From assembly GCA_963825845.1 (NCBI GenBank), contig CAWGVL010000036.1, forward strand, positions 94,490-158,489: a DNA stretch of 64,000 nt, read 5' to 3'. Origin of the DNA: DASQDN01 sp963825845. Lineage in GTDB: Bacteria; Acidobacteriota; Terriglobia; Bryobacterales; Bryobacteraceae. A program made the position numbers and the translations under genes. Of this stretch, positions 47,704-56,888 are shown one piece after another. How positions within the stretch are numbered: the first letter of the stretch is position 1; every line of letters starts with the position of its first letter. The notes beneath the pieces are model-generated. The model worked only from the letters and a program-made list of their open reading frames with translations. It did not search any database and was not told the origin of the DNA.

Positions 47704-47769
47704 TACTTCTCTAGGAAGTTTGTAACCAGATTGGCTGGTTCTCATCTACCCAGGGGCGGAGGATCCGTT

Positions 47770-47886
47770 GTGGATTGGCTGACAGCGCTTTTGCTTGCAC
47801 TTATCATCGTTCTCGCGCACCTGCTCCTCGACCAGGATGGCGGTGATGGCGGGAAATTCTCCCGTGCGGCCGTGCCTTCGGCATAG
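47770..47886 (+). CDS. Small single-pass membrane protein (38 residues)
   Basis: GTG 47770 has GGAGG (47758-47762) seven bases upstream. The protein starts MDWLTALLLALIIVLAHLLL and continues with a Gly/Asp-rich, then basic tail (DQDGGDGGKFSRAAVPSA). A strong ribosome site and a clean membrane helix make it a credible small membrane protein. No homologue is recalled. It sits between the S9 peptidase and guaB. Confidence 0.45.
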   Translation: MDWLTALLLALIIVLAHLLLDQDGGDGGKFSRAAVPSA

Positions 47887-47944
47887 CGTCCATCCGGGTT
47901 CATGAGTTCGCTCACGAACCCGCTGGTATCCTGGAATTATCTAC

Positions 47945-49398
47945 ATGGTTCCGGATACGATTCTCGAAGGCCTGACGTTCGATGACGTCCTTCTCGTACC
48001 CCAGCGTAGCGGCATCTTACCCAACCAGGTCGATACCAGCACGCACGTCACTCGCAAAATCAGGCTAAATATCCCAATCCTGAGTTCGGCGATGGATACC
48101 GTCACCGAATCCCATCTCGCCATCGCCCTTGCGCAGCAAGGCGGCGTCGGCATCATTCATCGGAATATGTCGATCGACCGCCAGGCTGAGGAAGTCGACC
48201 GGGTAAAGCGCAGTGAAAGCGGCATGATCGTGGACCCTGTCACCGTCGACCCGGAGCAGAAGATCTCCGATGCACTCGAAGTCATGAAGCGCTTCCGTAT
48301 CTCCGGCGTGCCGGTTACCAAACATGGAAAGCTCGTCGGTATCCTCACGAATCGCGATCTGCGCTTTGAAACACGCTACGACCTTCCTGTTTCGGCTGTG
48401 ATGACGAAAGACGATCTCATCACAGTCTCCGTTGGCACGACTCTCGACCAGGCGCAGGACATCCTGCATAAGCACCGCGTTGAGAAGCTGCTGGTTGTCG
48501 ATGAGGACTACTACCTGAAGGGCTTGATCACCGTCAAGGATATCCAGAAGCGTCTGAAATATCCGAACGCGGCAAAGGACGGCCAGGGTCGTTTGCGATG
48601 CGGAGCAGCACTTGGGTCGACGGGTGACTACCTGGAACGCGCCAGAGCTCTGGTCGCGAAGAAGGTCGACGTGCTGGTCATTGACACTGCGCACGGCCAT
48701 AGTGAACGCGTGATGAGCGCGATCGAGCACCTGCGCAATCAGTTGCCTGAAGTTCAGCTGATTGCCGGCAACGTTGCCACCTATGAAGGCGCTCGGGATC
48801 TGATCGAGCTTGGCGTCGATGGCATCAAGGTGGGCATCGGACCGGGCTCGATTTGTACGACGCGGGTCGTCAGCGGCTCGGGCGTACCGCAGATTACTGC
48901 GATCCGCGAGTGCGCGAGGGCGACACGCGAGACCGACGTGCCGCTGATCTCCGACGGCGGCATCAAGTACTCGGGCGACTTATCGAAAGCCGTCGCGGCG
49001 GGCGCGGATTGCATCATGATCGGCAGTCTGTTCGCGGGCACCGAGGAAAGCCCCGGCGAGACGATTCTCTACCAGGGCCGCACATTTAAGAGCTATCGCG
49101 GGATGGGCTCCCTGGGCGCCATGGCGCAAGGCAGTTCCGACCGCTACTCCCAGGAAGCGGGGGGAAACTCGTACCCGAGGGTATCGAGGGCCGAGTTCCC
49201 TACAAGGGTCCGCTTTCCGAGATGGTATTCCAACTCGTGGGTGGGTTGCGCGCAGGCATGGGCTACTGCGGCGCAGCGAACATTAAAGAACTTCAGGAAA
49301 AGGCACGCTTCCTCCGAGTCACCTCGGCCGGTCTGCGCGAAAGTCACGTACACGACGTGATCATCACCAAAGAAGCTCCGAACTACCGAATCGAATAA
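47945..49398 (+). CDS. guaB: Inosine-5'-monophosphate dehydrogenase (frameshift near C-terminus)
   Basis: About 485 residues when corrected. GLTFDDVLLVPQRSGILPNQ, two CBS domains at about residues 95-205 (VSAVMTKDDLITVSVGTTLD), and the catalytic Cys loop GIGPGSICTTRVVSGSGVPQ are intact. The frame breaks in the GGGGGGAAA run at 49159-49167. One extra base restores GGKLVPEGIEGRVPYKGPLS, then LRAGMGYCGAANIKELQEK and the stop at 49398. IMPDH makes XMP in guanine nucleotide synthesis. The break at a homopolymer in an essential gene is strong evidence of sequencing error. Confidence 0.93.
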
Positions 49399-49468
49399 AT
49401 CGCATCGGGCCGATAAGCGTTTGGCGGGCGCTGCGCGTTATACAAGTGCAGTGCAGTCCGACGCGATC

Positions 49469-50137
49469 ATGATTCTGCCGATCACTGAGCCCGGGAACGC
49501 AGCCGAAAGCACCGTGTTCCAGCGCGCTCGTTCCGGCGACGTCACTGCATTCGAACAACTCCTGCACGTCCACGAACGGTGCGTGCTTCGGTTAGCGGCA
49601 CGTCTGACCGGTAACCTGGACGACGCGAAAGACATATCCCAGGAAGTCTTCCTGAAGCTCCATCGCGAGTTGAGAAGTCTTCGCGACGGCACGCAGATTG
49701 CGCCCTGGCTATACCGCGTGCCATCAACGCGTGCTTCGACCTCAAGACGCAAAGCCAAACGATCACGTTTAACGGCGATCGGCGCCGATGCCCAGCACTG
49801 GCGTTCGGGCGAGCCGACTCCGGAAGATGCCTTGAGCCGTCAGCAGGATAAACAGATGTTGAAGGCGGGCATGCGATCCCTGAGCGATCGGGAGCGCGCG
49901 GCCATTGCTCTGCGGGAATTGCAAGGTCTGTCGACGGCGGAGGTTGCTCACGTACTCGGCTCGACTGAGTCCACCGTGCGCGTCCAGATCTCCAAGGCTC
50001 GTGTGAAACTTCGCAAATTCTTTGAAAAGGTTCGAGGGAGGAACGTAGGAAGGTCTGTCCGAACCCGGAAACCCTTGCTCTCTATGCCGGTGAAGAACTC
50101 GATGCATCGGAACGAACCCGTGTCGCTACACACATAA
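49469..50137 (+). CDS. ECF-type RNA polymerase sigma factor (frameshifts)
   Basis: Region 2: FQRARSGDVTAFEQLLHVHE, LTGNLDDAKDISQEVFLKLH. Region 4: MRSLSDRERAAIALRELQGL, STAEVAHVLGSTESTVRVQI, KARVKLRKFF. Between them the expected WLYRVAINACFDLK appears only after a shift near 49725, and the frame returns near 49750. The end is uncertain: the open frame runs to 50137, overlapping the anti-sigma gene, and the true stop is probably near 50045. The paired zinc-finger anti-sigma gene supports an extracytoplasmic-stress role. The start could also be at 49451. Confidence 0.8.
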   Translation: MILPITEPGNAAESTVFQRARSGDVTAFEQLLHVHERCVLRLAARLTGNLDDAKDISQEVFLKLHRELRSLRDGTQIAPWLYRVPSTRASTSRRKAKRSRLTAIGADAQHWRSGEPTPEDALSRQQDKQMLKAGMRSLSDRERAAIALRELQGLSTAEVAHVLGSTESTVRVQISKARVKLRKFFEKVRGRNVGRSVRTRKPLLSMPVKNSMHRNEPVSLHT

Positions 50138-50280
50138 TCGAGTGCTCTACATGCGGTGCGCTTATCGCCGAATTGCAATCGGATCGGGAACTGCTTCAAG
50201 CCCACCCGGATATTCCAGAGGACGCCATCCAGGAGGTTCACCGGCGCGTGATGTCGCAACTGCAATCCGCACCGCAATGA
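50056..50280 (+). CDS. Zinc-finger (zf-HC2) anti-sigma factor, start unclear
   Basis: About 75 residues: CPNPETLALYAGEELDASER, then ATHIIECSTCGALIAEL with the H-x3-C-x2-C zinc motif of ZAS-type anti-sigma factors, and a helical tail (DAIQEVHRRVMSQLQ). No usual start codon lies between the upstream in-frame stop and the Cys, so a base is probably missing. A shift at the end (CCGCAATGACG) would extend it with LVGKLTKDQSERGVFLIVSS to 50374. No membrane segment is seen. It probably inhibits the adjacent sigma factor. Confidence 0.6.
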   Translation, partial: CPNPETLALYAGEELDASERTRVATHIIECSTCGALIAELQSDRELLQAHPDIPEDAIQEVHRRVMSQLQSAPQ

Positions 50281-50378
50281 CGATCAAGGATGGTCAGAAG
50301 CTCTGGTCGGGAAGCTCACCAAAGATCAAAGCGAGCGCGGAGTCTTTCTGATCGTCAGCTCGAAGATCGACTAAGCAG

Positions 50379-51857
50379 CTACTGGCGGACCTGCGACGGT
50401 TGCAGCGTGTACGTCCGATCCCATGTAGGCAGAATTCCGATGGAATCCCCGGCAATCACGATCTCCACCCGGCGATTCTCGTCTTTGTTCGGACCGCGCG
50501 GACGCGTATCACCGAATCCACGTGCGGACATGATATCCGCTGAGACTCCGGTGCCAATGAGCGCGGAACGTACTCGCGATGCATCTCGTTCCGTCGTGGC
50601 GATCGAATTTGGAATGTCTGAGTGACCCTCGATCGCGATATGCAAGTCCTTATACGGTTTGATCGCCGACGCCACCGGAATGAGATAGGATTGCAACGAC
50701 GAAGAGGAAGCGATCTGTCCCGGCAGCGTTATTACGATCCCACGTGTAGAGTCGAGAATCTCGAGTGTTCGCGGCAGTGCAGCCGCCAATCGCTTGCGGT
50801 TCTCCGCAGCCTTGGGATCCCTGCGCGTGAATTGACTCTCATCGACCTGAACCGGAGGCGGAGCTTCAACGTTCTGGGGCGTAGACGCTAGAGCAGGGCC
50901 CGCTGCCGCCGCGCGGGTTCGCTCAATTCGATCCGGGGCAGCCGCTCTTCCGCCCTGATCAGTTTGATGGCTCTGCCGACGAGTTGGCTGCTGTTCGTCC
51001 GCCAACTTCTCCGCCGCAGCGCGCTTGGCCGCGATGGCTCGGCTGTCTTCCGCAATCTGTGTAGCTTCTCTCGCCAACGAAGCGATCTCTTTGCTCAAAC
51101 TCACCGGCATAGCCCGAGCTTTGTTATAAATATCCCGCGCGCGCGCAATGCGTTCGGGCGCATACCGATCGGCCTGCTGCGCTGTGGCGATCTGAATCGC
51201 ATTCAACGCCTGATACAGTGTCGTCGTCGCTTCATATTCTTCCTTGCTCACGAGCTTGGTCGGCGTGGCCTGAGAATTGGCATCAAAGGTATACGGCTTT
51301 CGAGGCAGCAGTTCGTAAGTGGCGTTCACTTCCTGGACCTTGCCGATCGTGTCCCGGCTAACCATGTTCTCCATCACGACGATGTCGCTCGGCTGCGTCA
51401 CCGAATAATAGGGCTCGGCGGTCACGATCATCGCGAAAGTTTGCATCGGCGTACTCGCGGTTAGCTTCGCTTTATTGGATCCATCCAGCTCGAGCTCGCC
51501 CAAATTCTGTGCGCGGCCGTCAGGACTGATCGCCCACACGACGTAGGTGAGGAATTGCGCGCCAAATCGTGTCGGTGGCAGTACATCTTCAAAGCGCATT
51601 TTCAACAGTGTCGATCCGCGCTTCGGCTCCACGACGGCTTGGCCGCGCGCTTCCGCGAGAACGGGCGTGCCCTTGAAATCGATGCGCGTCGGAGCCGAGA
51701 GATATCCGTAGTTGAGCGCCTTGGTTGTCCGGGAAACGATGGTGACCTGATACAAAGGTTGGGGACCACGTTGCTCCGGCGTCGAGGCGTTCTGTCCAAG
51801 CGCTTGCCAGTGAAAAAGCACCAGCAGCACCGTCGACGTATACGTTAGAGTGCGCAT
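50379..51857 (-). CDS. OmpA-family outer-membrane/peptidoglycan-binding protein
   Basis: 492 residues, exported (TSTVLLVLFHWQALG). The N-terminal 190 residues are beta-rich and unassigned. A helical stretch (about residues 230-330) is rich in Ala/Arg/Gln. The last 140 residues are an OmpA C-terminal domain: LHIAIEGHSDIPNSIATTER (normally GHTD), SRVRSALIGTGVSADIMSAR, GFGDTRPRGPNKDENRRVEI. It should tether the outer membrane to peptidoglycan. Frame intact. Confidence 0.85.
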   Translation of the reverse strand: MRTLTYTSTVLLVLFHWQALGQNASTPEQRGPQPLYQVTIVSRTTKALNYGYLSAPTRIDFKGTPVLAEARGQAVVEPKRGSTLLKMRFEDVLPPTRFGAQFLTYVVWAISPDGRAQNLGELELDGSNKAKLTASTPMQTFAMIVTAEPYYSVTQPSDIVVMENMVSRDTIGKVQEVNATYELLPRKPYTFDANSQATPTKLVSKEEYEATTTLYQALNAIQIATAQQADRYAPERIARARDIYNKARAMPVSLSKEIASLAREATQIAEDSRAIAAKRAAAEKLADEQQPTRRQSHQTDQGGRAAAPDRIERTRAAAAGPALASTPQNVEAPPPVQVDESQFTRRDPKAAENRKRLAAALPRTLEILDSTRGIVITLPGQIASSSSLQSYLIPVASAIKPYKDLHIAIEGHSDIPNSIATTERDASRVRSALIGTGVSADIMSARGFGDTRPRGPNKDENRRVEIVIAGDSIGILPTWDRTYTLQPSQVRQ

Positions 51858-52190
51858 GTGTCAGTTTCTCCCTGCGCTAGCTTGCAATTTATTCACCGTT
51901 ATCCAAATCCTTAAGAGGGAGTATGTTCTAAGAGGTCGAGTCAAGCCGGGTCGACGTAACACCCCGTAGACCTTGCATCATGCCGAAACCATTCATCTCC
52001 TGAGTGTTAGACGGCCACCCCGATAGTTTGTCTTCTACTAAGACTCTACCCTCCTTCACAAAGTCGATTCCCTCGCCGGATGTCACGCAACATCGGCAAA
52101 TTTTCCCGTTTTTTCGGAGCCGCACAAACGGAACGCATCGACGGCAATATCGAAGCGCGCGCATATACTACAACTGACACCTGGACCAAC
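51858..52190. other. Divergent intergenic region
   Basis: About 330 bases between the OmpA gene (minus) and the esterase gene (plus). It should hold both promoters, but no confident hexamers, riboswitch or small gene were recognised. Confidence 0.4.
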
Positions 52191-53454
52191 ATGAAAACTG
52201 TCTTTGCAATTGCACTGTTCACCGTCTCGTCGCTCTGGGCGCAAACCCATCCCTTGCAGCAGCTCATAGAGGCCGCGCGCACCAATGCCCCAAACCTGAA
52301 AGACCTCATAGCCTCAGGGCTGCCCGGCCTCAAAGGTCGCGACGGAGCCGCAGTCTGGGGACAGGAGTTCCTCTTCGCGGTCGAGTCCGAAAAGCCTGCA
52401 ACCGTGTCAATTGACAAGCAGCCTCCAGTCGGCATGACAAGCATCGCGGGCACGAACCTCTGGTACAAGCTGATGACGCTGCGGCTGGGAACGACACATA
52501 ATTACAACTACATCGTCAACGGCCGCTCGATCGGCACATATGACGTCGCCGGGTACAACCCCGACTCCTATCCCCTGCCCGGCGCTGCGCAAGGCAAGCT
52601 CTCGGAGATGAAGACCCTGACGAGCAAGATCTACGCGGGAATGAAGGCGAACTATTGGGTGTATGTGAATCCCGGCGCCGATACGTCCGGCGGGGCGCCC
52701 GCTAATGATCTGGCAGGACGGCGAAACCATCGTCGGAAACCTGGACCTTCTCCGATTGCGGCTGCAGATCGTGTCGGACAATCTCGTCTACAAGAAGCTG
52801 ATTCCACCGATGGTCCACGTGCTCATAGCGCCGGGAAGCGGTGGAGAAGCCGAAGGCACACGCATGAGGAGCATTCAGTACGACACCGTCTCTGACCGCT
52901 ACAGCAAATATCTGTTGGACGAAATTCTTCCCGAAGTCGAGAAGACGTACAAGCTCCGCCCCGACCCATACTCGAGAGCGATTGCAGGCGCATCCTCCGG
53001 AGCGATCTGCGCGTTTAACGTCGCCTGGTATCGACCCGATCAATTCAGCCGTGTCCTGTCACACATCGGCAGCTACGTTCCCTTGCAATGGAAACCCGAA
53101 CAGCATCAGGACGGCGGGTACATCGTGTCTCACCGCGTCCGCCGGGAACCTCGGAAGAACCTCCGCGTTTGGCTCTCCGATGGAGCAGACGACAACGAAA
53201 GCAACGGTGGAAGCTGGCCTCTGAACAACATCCTTCTAGCCAATTCGCTCAAGCTTAAAGGCTACGACTTCCACTTCCGTTTCGGCGAAGGCATGCACGC
53301 CATCGCGCAGGGAGCCATGGACCTTCCCGAATCGCTCACATGGTTATGGCGCGAGTACGACGCTTCCAAAACCGCCCAGACCTACGAGATAGAGGACTCC
53401 GAGCGGACGAAACCCGTGTTCCGCGTCAAAATCGCCAATCGAGACGCCTGGTAG
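52191..53454 (+). CDS. Enterochelin-esterase-like (Fes/putative esterase family) hydrolase, exported, frameshift
   Basis: About 421 residues. Signal MKTVFAIALFTVSSLWAQ. An N-terminal CBM48-like domain (EFLFAVESEKPATVSIDKQP, NLWYKLMTLRLGTTHNYNYI) precedes the alpha/beta hydrolase. A shift near 52700 separates the halves; the second half has PPMVHVLIAPGSGGEAEGTR, the nucleophile elbow AGASSGAICAFN, LRVWLSDGADDNESNGGSW and FGEGMHAIAQGA (His). The domain order is that of IroD/Fes esterases. Substrate unknown; ester-linked sugars or siderophores are possibilities. Confidence 0.8.
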
Positions 53455-53519
53455 AAGACAGTGAGCCCGGACCTGTGCCAGATCGTGTAGAATCGCGGAC
53501 GGTAAGGACTAGGAGAGTG

Positions 53520-55474
53520 ATGATAGGCAAAGTTCTCGCGCATTATCACATTCTCGAAAAGCTCGGCGAAGGCGGAATGCGTACCGTGTGGAAAGCGCAC
53601 GATAATCACCTGGACCGGTTCGTCGCGCTCAAGCTTCTGCCGCCCGAATACGTCTCCGATTCCGTGCGGACGCGGCGCTTCATCCAGGAAGCGAAGGCGG
53701 CATCAGCCTTGAATCATCCAGGCATCATCACTGTGCACGATGTTGCAGAGGCCGAGGGCGTCCACTTCATTGCCATGGAATTTGTTCAAGGCAAGACTCT
53801 GGAAGAGTTGATCGGACGCAAGCCCTTGAAGCTTTCCACAGCGCTTCGATATGCGGTCCAGATCGCAGATGCTCTCGCGAAGGCGCACTCCGCCGGAATC
53901 ATTCACCGCGATCTGAAGCCCTCGAACATCATGATTACCGATGATGGACGGGTAAAAGTGCTTGACTTCGGCTTAGCCAAGCTGACTGAGCCGGCGCCCG
54001 GAGATAGTGGATCCACACAGACACTGACTGTAGAGGAGAAGCCGCTAACAGAAGAGGGAATCATTGTAGGAACAGCTTCCTACATGTCCCCCGAACAAGC
54101 CGAAGGAAAGGCCGTAGACGCTCGCTCCGACATGTTTTCGTTCGGTTCCGGTGCTGTATGAAATGATCAGCGGTCATCGTGCGTTTCGCGGCGGATCGAG
54201 AGTCTCCACCGAATCCCCAGGGCTGATCGGAATTGTTGCCCTGGCATCGATCAGTTGGTTTGCGATGGCGCGCGCGCCGGCATTCGCACTCCGCTGTATC
54301 GAATTCATGAGTGCGGTGGTTCGCCCAAACAGATTACCGCTCTCGAACAGAAAATTCACCGCAGCCCAAGCTTCCTCCCGGATGGCCGCAGATTTCTCTT
54401 TACAGCCGGTGCGCACAGCGTGAAAACAATGCGCTGTACACAGGATCTCTCGATTCACCAACCGTCCGGCGGCTGATGCCAATTCAATCGAACGTGACCT
54501 GCGTTCCGCCGCACCACGGCGTCAACGCGTACCTCGTTTATTATCGGGACGGCTCTCTGATAGCGCAGCCGTTCGATCCGGACTTGGATAAAGTCGACGC
54601 CAAGCCTGTGACTATCACGGACGACATCGCATACAGCGCTGCCGGTGCAATTGGCTGGTTTGCGTTATCCGCTGACGGCGAATCGTTCTCGCGGCTCCTG
54701 CAGGATTCAATGAAACTCGGCTTAGCTGGTTCGATCGCAACGGTTCGGCTGCCGGCGCAATTCGACCACGAGGCGAACTGTGGCAGCCGAGGCCCTCTCC
54801 CTCGGGTCATCGCGCTGCATTTACGCGCCCTGATGACGAGACGGGCAACCGGGACGTCTGGTATAGCGAAACACCGAGAGGAGTCGCTGCTCGCCTAACA
54901 ACCCATGTGGCGAATGATTGGTTTCCTGTGTGGTCCCCTGATTGAAAGCAGATGATATTCGGCTCAGACCGTGATGGCGGAGCCGCATTCACCGCTTATA
55001 TTAAGACCTCGATGGATCTGGCGAGAGATGAAGCGCCCCTTGCGCACATCCTCCAGGAACCGCACGACTGGTCCCGCGACCGAAAGTGGATCTCGTATGG
55101 CTTTCCTCTGTTACCCGTTGAGTCAATAGCGGGTGAAGGCAAGCCTTTCCAGTTCATTGCTACACAGTTTATGACCACGGGGTGGCCGGTTCTCTCCCGA
55201 TCGGAAATGGATCGCCTATGCTCCAACGAGACTGGACGGTTCGAAATTTACGTTCGCCCATTAACCGAAGGACCTGCCGAACGGAAAATTCAAATGTCAA
55301 ACCAGGGAGGTTGAGCTTGTCCATGCGACGGAACCGATCGGCCTGACAATGCGTGGAACGCCTTGGAACCACCCGTACGACACTCACGACTGACAGCGGT
55401 TTCTATTCAGCTGTCGAGCGGATCCGCCTGGCAAGTTTGTCGTGTTGCTCGATTGGACGGAGCAGAAACATTAG
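53520..55474 (+). pseudogene. Ser/Thr protein kinase with WD40-like C-terminus, degraded
   Basis: ATG 53520 (GGAG just upstream) gives an intact kinase N-lobe and catalytic loop: LGEGGMRTVWKAHDN, FVALKLL, IIHRDLKPSNIMI, DFGLAKL, GTASYMSPEQAEG. After SYMSPEQ the frame shifts (near 54150) to LYEMISGHRAFRGGSRVST, and the rest of the kinase domain and membrane segment are missing. Propeller remnants follow in several frames: SPSFLPDGRRFLFTAG, NAYLVYYRDGSLIAQPFDPD, IFGSDRDGGAAF, and a tail KFVVLLDWTEQKH ending at 55474. In WFPVWSPD-G-KQMIF the Gly codon has become TGA (54946-54948). Deletion plus nonsense codon point to a true pseudogene. Confidence 0.8.
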
Positions 55475-55486
55475 CGCGTCCTCCTA

Positions 55487-56888
55487 TCAGGCGATAATCT
55501 CGCGCAACACCTCGCCATGCACATCCGTCAATCGAAAATCCCGACCGCTATACCTGTAGGTCAACTTCGTATGATCCAACCCGAGCAGGTGTAGAAGAGT
55601 GGCATTCACATCATGCGGATGCACCCGCTTCTCCGCCGCGCGATACCCGAAATCATCGGTCGCACCATACGCCATGCCGCCCTTGATGCCGCCGCCCGCA
55701 AGCGCAATGCTATACCCATACGAATTGTGATCGCGTCCGAAATGCAGTTTCGTATTCGACCCGTTCTCTACCGCGGGAGTACGCCCAAACTCCGTGCCCA
55801 AAACGACAATCGTGTCCTGGAGCATTCCGCGATCCTTCAGATCCTGGAATCAAGCGAAGCAACGGCGGGGTCGGTAAACGAAGCCAGGCGCTTCTGAACC
55901 AGAATGTCCTCATGCGAGTCCCACGGCTGCGAATTGCCGTAATAGATCTGCACCATCCGGACACCCCGCTCCACCAGCCTGCGCGCAAGCAGGCAACTGC
56001 GGCCGATCTCCGTATCGCCATAACGGGCAAGCGTCTCCGGCTTCTCCGTCCGAATATCGAATGCTTCCGGAGCCTCCGTCTGCATCCGGAAAGCGGTTTC
56101 CATTGCCTCGATCGACGCCTCGAGTTGTGTATCTCCCGTGCGCGCAGCCAGGTGCTCGCGATTCAACTGCGTCAGCAAATCCAGTTGCCGTCGCTGGGAC
56201 CCGAGCGCCGTCTGCGGCTTCAATATTCCGAATCAGCTTGTACGGATCGGCATCGGTATTTTTCAGGAAGGTCCCCTGAAACACCGCAGGCAAGAAACGC
56301 CGACGACCAAAACGGCGAATCCCACCACCGGCATCCCGGGACACAACACGACAAAGCCCGGCAGATCGCGGCTCTCCGACCCGAGTCCGTACATCAGCCA
56401 ACTCCCGAGACTCGGTCTTCCCGGCTGAATCGTACCGGTATTGAACATGAACAGCGACGGCTCATGATTCGGCACCTCGGTCCACATCGATCGAATCACG
56501 CAGAAGTCATCGATCAGGCTTCCGACTCGCGGAAAGATCTCGGAAACTTCGATGCCGCTTTGTCCACACTTGTCGAAATGCAAACGGCGAGGCGAACAGT
56601 TGCCCGTCGACCTCTCTGTTTTCGGAGGACCTCCGGGCATCGGATGACCGTTGTACTTCGTGGAGCATCGGCTTCGGATCGAACGTATCCACGTGCGACA
56701 TGCCGCCATTCATCACGAGATAAATAATCCGCTTCGCCTTCGCAGGAAAGTGCGTTGGCTTGGGCGCAAACGGGTTCGCCTCCGCTGTGCAACATGCTCG
56801 ATAATCCGAGCATCCCGAATCCGCTAGCCATTCGGAGCATTGCTTCACGCCGTGTCCAGCGTGGATGCACGAAGCCTTTAGTCAACAT
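55487..56888 (-). pseudogene. DUF1501 family protein, third copy, many frameshifts
   Basis: ATG 56888 overlaps the end of the DUF1553 gene. It begins MLTKGFVHPRWTRREAMLRM with a twin-arginine signal. Blocks in order on shifting frames: IIYLVMNGGMSHVDTFDPKP, GRPSLGSWLMYGLGSESRDL, QLDLLTQLNREHLAARTG, CLLARRLVERGVRMVQIYYG, TIVVLGTEFGRTP, HFGRDHNSYGYSIALAGGGI, PHDVNATLLHLLGLDHTKL. At least five shifts (near 56650, 56510, 56290, 56230 and 55840) are needed. No block is lost. Same architecture as the intact copy at 20.3 kb. Confidence 0.75.

Noticed and set aside
54946..54948. TGA inside the kinase propeller as a second selenocysteine codon
   Set aside because: The position is Gly of the WSPDG motif, not Cys, and the gene is otherwise degraded. 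No SECIS-like hairpin follows.
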